Assembly: GCF_009680455.1 (NCBI RefSeq)
Contig: NZ_WKRD01000005.1
Coordinates: 62,001-126,000 of the forward strand
Length of the DNA: 64,000 bases
Source: Lachnospira eligens
Lineage (GTDB): Bacteria; Bacillota; Clostridia; Lachnospirales; Lachnospiraceae
Reading direction: 5' to 3'
The notes beneath the pieces are model-generated. The model saw nothing but the letters and a program-made list of their open reading frames with translations. It made no database searches and was not told where the DNA came from. This document shows positions 53,046 through 61,655 of the stretch, piece by piece. Position 1 is the stretch's first letter; every line of letters starts with the position of its first letter. Both the position numbers and the translations under genes were made by a program.

Positions 53046-55688
53046 GTGCAGTACAGAGGTGTGAATGAATTAAGAAGATTATACCTTGATTTCTTTGAGA
53101 GCAAGGGACATTTGAAAATGAAGAGCTTTTCTTTAGTTCCACATAATGATAACAGTCTGCTTATCATTAATTCAGGTATGGCTCCACTTAAGCCATATTT
53201 TACAGGACAGGAGATTCCACCAAGAAGAAGAGTTACAACTTGTCAGAAGTGTATAAGAACAGGTGATATCGAGAATGTAGGTAAGACAGCAAGACATGGT
53301 ACATTCTTCGAGATGCTCGGTAACTTCTCATTTGGTGATTATTTCAAGGATGAAGCTATTCACTGGTCATGGGAGTTCTTAACAGAGACTGTAGGACTTG
53401 ATCCAGACAGATTATATCCATCCATATATCAGGATGATGATGAAGCATTTAATATATGGAATAAGGAAATCGGTATTGCACCTGAAAGAATATTCAGATT
53501 TGGTAAGGAGGATAACTTCTGGGAGCATGGCGCTGGTCCTTGCGGTCCATGTTCTGAGATATATTATGACCGTGGTGAGAAATATGGCTGTGGTAAGCCA
53601 GACTGTACAGTAGGCTGTGACTGTGACAGATATATGGAAGTATGGAACAATGTATTCTCACAGTTTAACAATGACGGACACGGCAATTACACAGACCTTA
53701 TCCAGAAGAACATTGATACAGGTATGGGACTTGAAAGACTTGCAGTTGTTGTGCAGGATGTTGATTCTATATTTGATGTTGATACATTACAGGCACTTCG
53801 CAACAAGGTTTGTGAGATGGCTGGAGTTAAGTATAAGGAAGATGAGAAGCAGGATGTCTCTATCCGTGTTATCACAGACCATATCCGTTCAGTAACATTT
53901 ATGGTAAGTGATGGAATTATGCCATCTAACGAAGGAAGAGGATATGTCTTAAGAAGACTTTTAAGAAGAGCTGCAAGACATGGAAGACTTCTAGGTATTG
54001 AAGGAAAGTTCTTATCTAAGCTTTGTGAAACTGTAATTGAAGGCTCTAAGGATGGTTATCCTGAATTAGAGGAAAAGAGAACATTTATTACTAAGGTTAT
54101 CTCTGAAGAAGAAGATAAGTTTAATAAGACTATCGACCAGGGATTAAGCATCCTTAATGATATGGAAGCTGAACTTGCTTCTAAGGGTGAGAATGTATTA
54201 TCAGGAGCAGACGCATTTAAGCTCTATGATACTTACGGATTCCCTATTGATCTTACTAAGGAAATCCTTGAAGAGAAGAATATTACAATTGATGAAGCTG
54301 GATTTAATGCAGCTATGGAAGAGCAGAGAGTTAAGGCAAGAAATGCACGTAAGGTAACTAACTATATGGGTGCTGATGCAACTGTATATGATGAGATTGA
54401 CCCTGCTATAACAAGCACATTTGTCGGATATGACAAGCTTACTAATGAATCTGAGATTACAGTTCTTACAACAGAGGAAGAAGTTGTTGACGCTTTATCT
54501 GAGGGTGATAAGGGAACTGTTATTGTAGATGAAACTGTATTCTATGCTACTATGGGTGGTCAGGAAGGCGATAAGGGTGTTATTAAGACATCTGAAGGAG
54601 AATTCACTGTTGAGACTACTATCAAGTTAAAGGGTGGCAAGATTGGTCATGTCGGAACTATGACTAAGGGCATGATGAAGGTTGGAGATACTGCAACAAT
54701 GGAAGTTTCCCCTGCTTACAGAGCAGATACATGCAAGAACCACAGTGCAACACACCTTCTTCAGAAGGCTTTAAGAACTGTTCTTGGTGATCATGTTGAG
54801 CAGAAGGGTTCATACGTTGATCCTGACAGATTAAGATTTGACTTTACACATTTCCAGAGCATGACTAAGGAAGAGATTGCTAAGGTTGAAGATATTGTTA
54901 ATGAAAAGATTGCAGAGGCTATTCCTGTTGTTACTGATGTAATGACAATTGAGGAAGCTAAGAAGACAGGAGCTATGGCACTTTTCGGTGAGAAGTATGG
55001 CGAGAAGGTAAGAGTAGTTGCTATGGGAGACTTCTCTAAGGAATTCTGTGGTGGTACCCATGTTGCTAATACAGCTAATATCAGACTTTTCAAGATTGTA
55101 TCTGAGGCAGGTGTTGCTGCAGGCGTAAGAAGAATTGAGGCTCTTACAGATAAGGGTGTTATGAAGTACTACGCTGAACTTGAGAAGACTATTGAAGAGG
55201 CAGCTAAGGCAGCCAAGGCAGAGCCCGTACAGCTTGTTAAGAAGATTGCAGCTATGAATGATGAGATTAAGTCACTTATGAGCGAGAATGAGAAGCTCAA
55301 GGCCGAGCTTGCTAATAATGCACTTGGAGATACAGCAGGAGATATCAAGGAAGTTAACGGCGTTAAGTATATCGCAACTAAGGTTGACGGTGTTGATATG
55401 AATGAATTAAGAAACCTTGGTGATAAGTTAAAGGGTGAGATTGGTTCAGGTGTTGTTATTATCGTCAGCGCACAGGGTGCTGATAAGGTAAGCGTTATTG
55501 CAATGGCAACAGATGATGTTATTGCCAAAGGTGCTCATGCTGGTAACCTTATCAAGGCTCTTGCTCCTATTGTTGGCGGTGGCGGTGGCGGCCGTCCTAA
55601 TATGGCTCAGGCTGGTGGTAAGAACCCTGCCGGTATTGATGAGCTTATTGCTAAAGTACCTGATACAATTCTTGCACAGATTGGATAA
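53046..55688 (+). CDS. alaS: Alanyl-tRNA synthetase
   Basis: 880 residues, usual length. N-terminal class II core (KSFSLVPHNDNSLLI, PYFTGQEIPPRRRVT, HGTFFEMLGNFSFGDYFK), editing domain with the zinc-binding HSATHLLQ and FCGGTHV motifs, and the C-terminal oligomerisation domain ending in the Gly-rich VGGGGGGRPNMAQAGG. The start is GTG 53046 with AGGAGGAAG upstream; the in-frame extension to 52944 overlaps the preceding small gene and is rejected. No T-box leader was seen before it. Confidence 0.97.
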   Translation: MQYRGVNELRRLYLDFFESKGHLKMKSFSLVPHNDNSLLIINSGMAPLKPYFTGQEIPPRRRVTTCQKCIRTGDIENVGKTARHGTFFEMLGNFSFGDYFKDEAIHWSWEFLTETVGLDPDRLYPSIYQDDDEAFNIWNKEIGIAPERIFRFGKEDNFWEHGAGPCGPCSEIYYDRGEKYGCGKPDCTVGCDCDRYMEVWNNVFSQFNNDGHGNYTDLIQKNIDTGMGLERLAVVVQDVDSIFDVDTLQALRNKVCEMAGVKYKEDEKQDVSIRVITDHIRSVTFMVSDGIMPSNEGRGYVLRRLLRRAARHGRLLGIEGKFLSKLCETVIEGSKDGYPELEEKRTFITKVISEEEDKFNKTIDQGLSILNDMEAELASKGENVLSGADAFKLYDTYGFPIDLTKEILEEKNITIDEAGFNAAMEEQRVKARNARKVTNYMGADATVYDEIDPAITSTFVGYDKLTNESEITVLTTEEEVVDALSEGDKGTVIVDETVFYATMGGQEGDKGVIKTSEGEFTVETTIKLKGGKIGHVGTMTKGMMKVGDTATMEVSPAYRADTCKNHSATHLLQKALRTVLGDHVEQKGSYVDPDRLRFDFTHFQSMTKEEIAKVEDIVNEKIAEAIPVVTDVMTIEEAKKTGAMALFGEKYGEKVRVVAMGDFSKEFCGGTHVANTANIRLFKIVSEAGVAAGVRRIEALTDKGVMKYYAELEKTIEEAAKAAKAEPVQLVKKIAAMNDEIKSLMSENEKLKAELANNALGDTAGDIKEVNGVKYIATKVDGVDMNELRNLGDKLKGEIGSGVVIIVSAQGADKVSVIAMATDDVIAKGAHAGNLIKALAPIVGGGGGGRPNMAQAGGKNPAGIDELIAKVPDTILAQIG

Positions 55689-55695
55689 TTGGGGC

Positions 55696-55723
55696 TTGAC
55701 GATTTGCAAAAATGTGATATAAT
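55696..55723 (+). promoter_or_regulatory. Promoter of rpsU
   Basis: TTGACG (55696-55701), 16-base spacer, perfect TATAAT (55718-55723). It directly follows the alaS stop, so rpsU is transcribed separately from alaS at least in part. Confidence 0.8.
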
Positions 55724-55728
55724 GTTTT

Positions 55729-55782
55729 TTGTGCGATTAGTAAATACCCTATTTATGTAGTTTGGCGCACAATTTGCAACAG
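55729..55782 (+). promoter_or_regulatory. rpsU leader with a closing stem
   Basis: TTGTGCG (55729-55735) at the expected 5' end of the mRNA is exactly complementary to CGCACAA (55776-55782). It encloses about 40 bases and ends some 20 bases before the rpsU start. A pairing at the very 5' end of a ribosomal-protein mRNA could stabilise it or serve as an autoregulatory site; there is no proof. Confidence 0.35.
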
Positions 55783-55802
55783 AAGGGTGGTCAGGAAGTA
55801 GT

Positions 55803-55979
55803 ATGTCAAATGTCATCGTTAAAGAAAACGAGTCTTTAGATAGCGCATTACGCAGATTCAAGAGAAACTGTGCTAAGGCAGGCATTCAGCAGGAAATTCG
55901 TAAGAGAGAACATTACGAGAAGCCAAGCGTAAGACGTAAGAAGAAGTCAGAAGCAGCTAGAAAACGTAAGTTCAACTAA
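55803..55979 (+). CDS. rpsU: 30S ribosomal protein S21
   Basis: 58 residues, shorter than usual ORF cutoffs. [20 protein letters not shown] and a strongly basic end ([19 protein letters not shown]) are exactly the S21 pattern. AGGAAG lies before ATG 55803. It has its own promoter and a strong terminator, and is next to alaS. S21 often precedes yqeY in Firmicutes; here the next recognised gene is yqfC. Confidence 0.97.
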   Translation: MSNVIVKENESLDSALRRFKRNCAKAGIQQEIRKREHYEKPSVRRKKKSEAARKRKFN

Positions 55980-56001
55980 TAATTAATATTTTTGACATGA
56001 G

Positions 56002-56030
56002 AGAGCGGTGCTTAGGCATCGCTCTTTTTG
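56002..56030 (+). terminator. Terminator of rpsU
   Basis: AGAGCGGTGC (56002-56011) pairs with GCATCGCTCT (56016-56025), loop TTAG, one G-U pair, followed by TTTTT. Strong. Confidence 0.9.
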
Positions 56031-56198
56031 GATTTATAATAAAAAATCCGGTTTTGCTGGAAAGTCTCAATTATAAACTTAACAGGATACTTAATTTTGA
56101 AGCAACAAATCACAACTATTTCAGACAACATATAACGGATATTAAAGAGAGTCTTATTAAAAAATTAGAAATAGGAAATATAATGACAGACTAAAATC

Positions 56199-56225
56199 AT
56201 ACTTTAAAGGATAACAGCATAGAAT
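56199..56225 (+). promoter_or_regulatory. Sigma-E-like promoter of yqfC-yqfD
   Basis: ATA at 56199-56201 and CATAGAAT at 56218-56225 with a 16-base spacer; only one base differs from CATACAAT. yqfC and yqfD are sigma-E-controlled in Bacillus. It is 28 bases before the yqfC start. Confidence 0.65.
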
Positions 56226-56252
56226 ATAAAAAGATTTTGGAAGTCTGCTTAT

Positions 56253-56549
56253 ATGGTCGATTTTATCAGCAGCGGTATAAGGCTCGGACAGATGTGTGAT
56301 CTTAGCAGAGATGTTGTTGCAGGACTTCCTGTTATATCAATGCTGGGTGACTGCGAGGTTTTTATAGAGAATTACAGGGGGATACTTGAGTATTCAAGCG
56401 AATATCTTAAGGTTTCTACGAAAATAGGTAATATAAGAGTGAGCGGGAGCAATCTTGTGATATACCATATGAATCAGGACGAAATCCTTCTTAGGGGACG
56501 CATTGGCAAAGTTTCTCTAAAAGGAGAGGCTGATGAAAAGGATACATAA
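56253..56549 (+). CDS. yqfC: Sporulation protein YqfC (YabP/YqfC family)
   Basis: 98 residues. DVVAGLPVISMLGDCEVFIENYRG, then GILEYSSEYLKVST and VYHMNQDEILLRGRI-type ending are the YabP/YqfC pattern; a small beta-rich protein made in the mother cell. The start ATG 56253 has TGGAAG nine bases upstream. It overlaps yqfD by 17 bases. Preceded by a sigma-E-like promoter. Family well known, exact role in sporulation unclear. Confidence 0.92.
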   Translation: MVDFISSGIRLGQMCDLSRDVVAGLPVISMLGDCEVFIENYRGILEYSSEYLKVSTKIGNIRVSGSNLVIYHMNQDEILLRGRIGKVSLKGEADEKDT

Positions 56550-57717
56550 TTATATTGTTATTGAAATATCCGGATGGGAGCGGGAAAGGTTCGTTAATCT
56601 GTGCTGCAGGCGCGGGATTACATTATATAACTGCCAGTGTGTGAAAGAGACAATAAGAGCGAGAATAACAAGACAGGATTATTTCAAGACTAAGGAAATG
56701 CGAAGAAAATGTCATGTTCATATTAAAGTTTTAAAGAAACATGATATAGAGTTTCTTTTTGCAAGATACAGAAGAAATTATTCGATAATTGCTGGCTTTG
56801 CCACTGCATTTGTATTGATGTTCATTGCCAGCAGATTCGTGTGGAGTATTGAATTTGACGGAAATTACATATATACAGATGATTCAATGCGTAGGTTTCT
56901 TAAAGAGCATGGCATCAACACAGGTGATAAAGTTAAGAATATAGATACAGAAAATATCGAGAAGGCAATTAAAAATGAACTGTCGCAGGTTACATGGGTT
57001 AATGTACGGATTGAGGGAAATATTCTGAAAGTCAGTATTGATGAATCTAAAGCTGATGAGCTACACAGCACCACTAATGATGGCAATATAATATCAGGAT
57101 ATTCCGGTGTTATTGAATACATTATAACCAGAAGCGGAACACCGAAGGTCACTGTTGGTGACGAGGTATCAGAAGGCGACATACTTGTTGAGAATACATT
57201 GTATGTTCCTGATGATTACGAGGAGAATATACAGCAATTTCAGACGCAGGCTCAGGCGGATATTCTGATAAGAACGCAGTTATCATGGGATAATGAGATA
57301 AATGCGGTATATGCCGATAAAATATATACTGGACGAAAGATGACGACATATGCTATAAGCATAGATAAATATGAAATTTCTCTCGGCTTTCCACGACATT
57401 TAAAAGAGTATGACAAGGTTGTTAATGAGGGGAATATAAAGATTGGTAATCTGATTGCACTTCCTGTATCTGTACAGAAGATTACTCTTAATGAGTATAA
57501 GGAAAATGAGGCTGAGTACAGTGAGGAGGAAGCAGCGGCTATTCTTAATGAAAAAGCTGAGAGATTTATAAAACATTTGAAAGAAAATAAAGTGCAAATA
57601 AATGATTATCATGTTAATATAGAAAGAAGCGGGGATAAGTATATTGCACATGCTGATATTGATGCAACTGTTCCTGCGGATTTTGATGTTAGAAAGGTGG
57701 AGACATCTGATGAGTGA
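56533..57717 (+). CDS. yqfD: Sporulation protein YqfD
   Basis: 394 residues. The N-terminal ~80 residues are a basic domain, then one membrane helix at about 84-104 (IIAGFATAFVLMFIASRFVW), then an extracytoplasmic region with IEFDGNYIYTDDSMRRFLKEHG and VNVRIEGNILKVSIDE typical of YqfD. Needed for sporulation in Bacillus and Clostridia. It overlaps yqfC by 17 bases and phoH by eight, so three genes are coupled. The yqfC-yqfD-phoH-ybeY-cdd order matches the clostridial/Bacillus block. Confidence 0.94.
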   Translation: MKRIHNYIVIEISGWERERFVNLCCRRGITLYNCQCVKETIRARITRQDYFKTKEMRRKCHVHIKVLKKHDIEFLFARYRRNYSIIAGFATAFVLMFIASRFVWSIEFDGNYIYTDDSMRRFLKEHGINTGDKVKNIDTENIEKAIKNELSQVTWVNVRIEGNILKVSIDESKADELHSTTNDGNIISGYSGVIEYIITRSGTPKVTVGDEVSEGDILVENTLYVPDDYEENIQQFQTQAQADILIRTQLSWDNEINAVYADKIYTGRKMTTYAISIDKYEISLGFPRHLKEYDKVVNEGNIKIGNLIALPVSVQKITLNEYKENEAEYSEEEAAAILNEKAERFIKHLKENKVQINDYHVNIERSGDKYIAHADIDATVPADFDVRKVETSDE

Positions 57718-58729
57718 GGTAGAGAGTCTTATTAATATACCGGTGGAACACTGTTCGAATATATTTGGACAGTTTGATGAATATGCGAAGGTTATAGAGA
57801 AAACACTTAAGGTTACAATTATTGTAAGAGACAGCTCTGTGAAGGTTATAGGTGCAGAGGCAGCAGTGCAGAGAGCATCAGGAGTACTTAATTATCTGTA
57901 TGAGCTGTCTAAGAGAGGCAACCAGATTACAAGACAGAATGTTGATTATTCCATTGCACAGTCATTTGAAGAAAAGGCTGATTTGCTGATTGAGATTGAT
58001 TCTGATACAGTGTGCAGGACGATTGCAGGAAGGCCTATCAAGCCTAAGACATTCGGACAGAAGGAGTATGTTGATGCCATTAGGGATAAGATGATTGTGT
58101 TCGGAGTAGGACCGGCAGGAACAGGTAAGACATACCTTGCTATGGCGATGGCTATTAATGCATTTAAGAATAATGAGGTCAACAAGATTATTCTTACAAG
58201 ACCTGCGATTGAGGCTGGTGAAAAGCTCGGATTCCTGCCGGGAGATTTGCAGAGTAAGGTTGATCCGTATCTTAGGCCTCTGTATGATGCACTTTTCCAG
58301 ATTATGGGTGCAGAGAGCTTTAATGCTAATATGGAAAAAGGTCTTATCGAGGTTGCACCGCTTGCATATATGAGAGGCCGTACACTTGACAATGCATTTA
58401 TTATTCTTGATGAGGCACAGAATACAACACCTGCACAGATGAAGATGTTCCTTACACGAATTGGATTCGGCTCAAAGGTTGTTGTTACAGGTGATATGAC
58501 ACAGAAGGATCTGCCAAGGGATACCGTGTCAGGTCTTGAGGTTGCGACTAAGGTTTTATCCAAGGTTGAAGAGATAGCATTTATAAAGCTTACGAATAAA
58601 GATGTTGTAAGGCATCCTCTTGTACAGAAGATTGTCAAGGCATATGAGGATTACGAGGAGAATCAGGCTAAGGCTGCCAAGAGAAGAGAAGCAAGAAAGG
58701 GAAGTCAGACAGGAAGGAGAAAAAATTGA
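57710..58729 (+). CDS. phoH: PhoH-family ATPase
   Basis: 339 residues. An N-terminal KH-like part (VIEKTLKVTIIVRDSSVKVIG) precedes the ATPase with Walker A GPAGTGKTYLA and Walker B NAFIILDEAQNTTP, then TGDMTQKDLPR. PhoH is thought to act in RNA metabolism with YbeY, its usual neighbour. The chosen start ATG 57710 overlaps the yqfD stop; the in-frame extension to 57644 lies inside yqfD. The C-terminus is rich in Lys and Arg. Confidence 0.95.
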   Translation: MSEVESLINIPVEHCSNIFGQFDEYAKVIEKTLKVTIIVRDSSVKVIGAEAAVQRASGVLNYLYELSKRGNQITRQNVDYSIAQSFEEKADLLIEIDSDTVCRTIAGRPIKPKTFGQKEYVDAIRDKMIVFGVGPAGTGKTYLAMAMAINAFKNNEVNKIILTRPAIEAGEKLGFLPGDLQSKVDPYLRPLYDALFQIMGAESFNANMEKGLIEVAPLAYMRGRTLDNAFIILDEAQNTTPAQMKMFLTRIGFGSKVVVTGDMTQKDLPRDTVSGLEVATKVLSKVEEIAFIKLTNKDVVRHPLVQKIVKAYEDYEENQAKAAKRREARKGSQTGRRKN

Positions 58730-58730
58730 T

Positions 58731-59240
58731 ATGACTATTAATATAGAGTACGAAGCCGAGGAAAAGCTTGACTTAGATTATGAGAAGATAATTACTGATG
58801 TTGTCAATGAGGCGGTTGATTATGAAAAATGTCCTTATGAAGCAGAGGTTAATGTAACAATTGTTGACAGTGAATCTATCCACGAGATTAATAAGGAATA
58901 CAGAAATATTGATTCTCCGACAGATGTACTTTCATTTCCGGGAGTTAATTATGTTACACCTTCGGATTTTGATGCAATTGAGGACGAGTTAGAAAACAAT
59001 GCTGAGGATTATTTCAATCCTGATACAGGAGAGCTTCTTCTTGGAGATATTGTTCTGTGCGTTCAGAAGATTAAGGAACAGGCGGACAAGTATGGTCATT
59101 CTGAAAAAAGGGAGTTGGCATTTCTTACAGCACACAGTATGATGCACCTTTTTGGTTATGACCACATGACACCAGAAGAAAGTGCAGTTATGGAAGCAAA
59201 GCAGAATGAAGTACTTGAAAGACTTGGAATTACCCGTTAA
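58731..59240 (+). CDS. ybeY: Endoribonuclease YbeY (rRNA maturation factor)
   Basis: 169 residues. The zinc site HSMMHLFGYDHM (pattern HxxxHxxGxxH) is at the C-terminal end, with the family block EYRNIDSPTDVLSFP near residue 60. Processes 16S rRNA 3' end and acts in ribosome quality control. It starts one base after phoH; the frame begins upstream in phoH, but ATG 58731 with AGGAGA is the proper start. A short acidic insert (ELENNAEDYFNPDTG) is common in Clostridia. Confidence 0.96.
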   Translation: MTINIEYEAEEKLDLDYEKIITDVVNEAVDYEKCPYEAEVNVTIVDSESIHEINKEYRNIDSPTDVLSFPGVNYVTPSDFDAIEDELENNAEDYFNPDTGELLLGDIVLCVQKIKEQADKYGHSEKRELAFLTAHSMMHLFGYDHMTPEESAVMEAKQNEVLERLGITR

Positions 59241-59252
59241 GAGGTGACATAT

Positions 59253-59633
59253 ATGACAGATAATGAACTTGTTGCTAAAGCTAAAGAGGCACTTGAGAAC
59301 TCATATTCACCGTATTCACATTTTGCAGTTGGTGCGGCACTTTTAAGTACTGATGGACAGGTATTTATAGGCTGTAATATTGAGAATTCTTCTTTCGGGG
59401 CTACTAACTGTGCAGAAAGAACTGCAATATTTAAGGCGGTCAGTGAGGGTGTAAAGGATTTTAAGGCGATTGCTATTGTATGTTCAGGAGACCAGCCTGC
59501 TTATCCGTGTGGAATATGCAGACAGGTGATGTCTGAATTTTTCAATCCTGATACAAGAATTATTGTTGAGGAAGGCGGCGGGCTTAAGACTTATACAATG
59601 AGTGAAATTCTGCCAGACAGCTTTTCGTTATAG
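59253..59633 (+). CDS. cdd: Cytidine deaminase
   Basis: 126 residues. The zinc site consists of TNCAERTAIF (HAE/CAE type with Cys-Ala-Glu) and PCGICRQV, the usual PCxxC motif. SYSPYSHFAVGAALL is the N-terminal family mark. Deaminates cytidine to uridine. ATG 59253 is better placed for AAGAGGTG than the GTG at 59244. Located just after ybeY, an order common in Firmicutes (ybeY, dgkA, cdd). Confidence 0.95.
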   Translation: MTDNELVAKAKEALENSYSPYSHFAVGAALLSTDGQVFIGCNIENSSFGATNCAERTAIFKAVSEGVKDFKAIAIVCSGDQPAYPCGICRQVMSEFFNPDTRIIVEEGGGLKTYTMSEILPDSFSL

Positions 59634-59695
59634 TATAATATTGCTTATAAATGTTAATACTTCCCAGTAAGGACAACTTACAGGAGGGAGTATTG

Positions 59696-60064
59696 ATGAA
59701 TAAGAAATCATTCTGGCTTTATGTTGTGATTATGACTATGGCTGTAATAGCTGTAGTACTTGCAATATTTATACTTGTGGTAACAGATAATAAGAAGCCT
59801 TCTAATCAGCATTTTAAAGAAGAGGTAAGCTCGCAGGTGACTAAAGTAACTGAAAGTGAAGAGTACCAGTATGTGCTTAAGTACGAAAGAGATACTTTAA
59901 GAATATACAGAAATATTGTGAACGAAGGACGCGAAGTGTTCTATGATTATGCAGATATTAATATGGATTCACTTCCAGATGATATAAGAGAAAGACTGAC
60001 TAAAGGGATATATTTTGAAGGAGAAGCACAGCTGTATGATTTTCTGCAGACATATAGCAGCTAG
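59696..60064 (+). CDS. BofC-like membrane/exported protein
   Basis: 122 residues from ATG 59696 (SD GGAGGGAG). One N-terminal membrane or uncleaved signal helix (about 8-28), then a polar segment, then a domain with YQYVLKYERDTLRIYRNIV, DINMDSLPDDIRERL and YFEGEAQLYDFLQTYSS. The order (strand-helix-strand, an L-P-E/D turn, terminal helix ending in S-S) resembles the C-terminal domain of BofC, which controls the sporulation protease SpoIVB. The match is by pattern only. Its place near yqfC/D fits a sporulation theme, but it is 2 kb from them. Confidence 0.55.
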   Translation: MNKKSFWLYVVIMTMAVIAVVLAIFILVVTDNKKPSNQHFKEEVSSQVTKVTESEEYQYVLKYERDTLRIYRNIVNEGREVFYDYADINMDSLPDDIRERLTKGIYFEGEAQLYDFLQTYSS

Positions 60065-60081
60065 AAAGGATATACATTTAC

Positions 60082-60933
60082 ATGGTTAAGATTATTTCGG
60101 ACAGTACAAGTGATTTGACTAAGGAACTTATAGACAAGCTTGATATATCGGTTATTCCGCTTCACATTCTGCTAGGCAATGATGAATACAGGGATGGAAT
60201 TGATATTACGCCAGATAAGATATATGAATGGGCAGATGAGAATAAGACAACACCTAAGACGTCGGCGGTGTCTATTGATGATACAATAGAGATGTTTAAA
60301 TGTGTTCTAGAAGAGGATAGGGATATTGTCGCATTTGCAATATCAGAGGATATGTCAACTACAGCTAATGTGTTCAGACTTGCGGCAAGAGAGCTTGAGG
60401 CAGAGGACAGGATTCATGTAATTGACTCTGAGAATCTGTCTACAGGAATAGGACATCTTGTTGTCGAGGCTGCTGTTATGGCAGGAAAAGGCATGTCTGC
60501 AGCTGACATTGAGAAGAATATATTAGAATTAAGACCGAGAGTCAGGGCAAGCTTTGTTGTTGATACGCTTACTTACCTTCACAGAGGAGGAAGATGCAGC
60601 GGACTGGCTGCCATGGCTGGCGGTGTACTTAAACTTCATCCAAGAATTGAAGTTAATAATGGAAAGATGAATCCTGGAAAGAAGTACAGAGGACGCATGA
60701 AGAATGTTGTACTGGATTATGTTAAGGATATGGAAGAAGACCTTAAGAAGGCTAAGAAAGACCGTGTATTCATTACACACTCTGGCTGTGATAAAGAGAT
60801 AGTTGATGAAGTAAAGAATTATCTTAAACAACTTGATGTGTTTGATGAAATATATGAAACAAGGGCAGGCGGCGTTATATCTTCTCATTGTGGTCCGGGA
60901 ACATTAGGAGTTCTTTTTATTGCCGGAGAATAA
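60082..60933 (+). CDS. DegV-family protein (FakB-like fatty-acid binding)
   Basis: 283 residues. KIISDSTSDLTKELIDK at the N-terminus (SDSTSDL is the DegV mark), VDTLTYLHRGGRCSGLAA and GPGTLGVLFIAG at the C-terminus. DegV proteins bind fatty acids in a deep cavity and serve as FakB partners of FakA; other ligands are possible. A FakA-like kinase is encoded at 42896. Start ATG 60082 follows AGAAAGGATA. It is followed 15 bases on by a TetR regulator and then an oleate hydratase, which suggests fatty-acid handling. Confidence 0.92.
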   Translation: MVKIISDSTSDLTKELIDKLDISVIPLHILLGNDEYRDGIDITPDKIYEWADENKTTPKTSAVSIDDTIEMFKCVLEEDRDIVAFAISEDMSTTANVFRLAARELEAEDRIHVIDSENLSTGIGHLVVEAAVMAGKGMSAADIEKNILELRPRVRASFVVDTLTYLHRGGRCSGLAAMAGGVLKLHPRIEVNNGKMNPGKKYRGRMKNVVLDYVKDMEEDLKKAKKDRVFITHSGCDKEIVDEVKNYLKQLDVFDEIYETRAGGVISSHCGPGTLGVLFIAGE

Positions 60934-60948
60934 TTTCAGGAGAAATGT

Positions 60949-61506
60949 ATGGCTAAATTTACGAAAAAAGCGATAATGGACTGTTTTCTTAATATGCTAA
61001 AGCGTAAGAATATTGACAGGGTAACGGTTACAGATATATGTGAGGAATGTGGAATTAACAGGAATACATTTTATTATTATTTCAGTGATATATATGATGT
61101 GCTTGACAGTGTTCTTATAGAAGAGACAGAAAAGAATATTGATATTACGGAAGATGCAACTTTTTATGAGACATATAGTAAGGCAGCTTCTGTTATTATT
61201 GAGTATCGTGCAGCAGTTATTCATGTGTATAATTCCAGAAACAGAGATATTATTGAGAAATATCTGCATAATACAACAGAATATCTTGTTGGACTTTTTG
61301 TTAAGAAATATTCTAAAGACCATAAGCTTACAGAAGATGACAGAGAGTATATAACAAGCTTTTACAGCTATTCAATAGTTGGAATTGTGTCAAGATGGAT
61401 AGGCGATGGAATGCCGCCATATGATAAAGATCTTATTAAGCGTTTTTCTGAATCATTTGATGCAACGATTGATACAATGATTAATCTATGTGAAGCTAAT
61501 AATTAG
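60949..61506 (+). CDS. TetR-family transcriptional regulator
   Basis: 185 residues. The N-terminal helix-turn-helix is about 8-55: TVTDICEECGINRNTFYYYFSDIYDVLDSV, a slightly atypical TetR HTH like that of DhaS-type regulators. The C-terminal domain is helical. Start ATG 60949 has AGGAGA seven bases upstream. It lies between DegV and the oleate hydratase on the same strand, so it may sense fatty acids and control these genes; TetR-like regulators commonly do so. Confidence 0.88.
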   Translation: MAKFTKKAIMDCFLNMLKRKNIDRVTVTDICEECGINRNTFYYYFSDIYDVLDSVLIEETEKNIDITEDATFYETYSKAASVIIEYRAAVIHVYNSRNRDIIEKYLHNTTEYLVGLFVKKYSKDHKLTEDDREYITSFYSYSIVGIVSRWIGDGMPPYDKDLIKRFSESFDATIDTMINLCEANN

Positions 61507-61511
61507 TTATT

Positions 61512-61577
61512 AAAAACAGACAAAACATGTAAAGTGTTCGATTTTGGGACAAAGTACATGCTTTGCCTGTTTTTTTA
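61512..61577 (+). terminator. Long hairpin between the TetR gene and oleate hydratase
   Basis: A 20-base arm (61512-61531) is complementary, with two mismatches, to 61553-61572, followed by seven or more T. It ends the DegV-TetR transcript. The AT-rich arms with ACATG/CATGT could also form an operator, but that is speculative. Confidence 0.7.
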
Positions 61578-61578
61578 T

Positions 61579-61607
61579 TTGGAGAAAAAATGTATGCTAA
61601 ATATAAT
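61579..61607 (+). promoter_or_regulatory. Probable promoter of oleate hydratase
   Basis: TTGGAG (61579-61584), 17-base spacer, perfect TATAAT (61602-61607), about 50 bases before ATG 61656. A separate promoter fits with the terminator just upstream. Confidence 0.55.
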
Positions 61608-61655
61608 AAAAAACGGCAAAAATAAATAAGAAAGCACAGAAAGGTGGAAAAGATT

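Noticed and set aside
55997..56194. 65-residue ORF after rpsU
   Set aside because: Its first third is the rpsU terminator hairpin and there is no ribosome binding site; only the latter part may be a remnant, listed as a low-interest finding.
57946..58638. 230-residue minus-strand ORF opposite phoH
   Set aside because: Antisense to the ATPase domain; the plus-strand protein has all family motifs.
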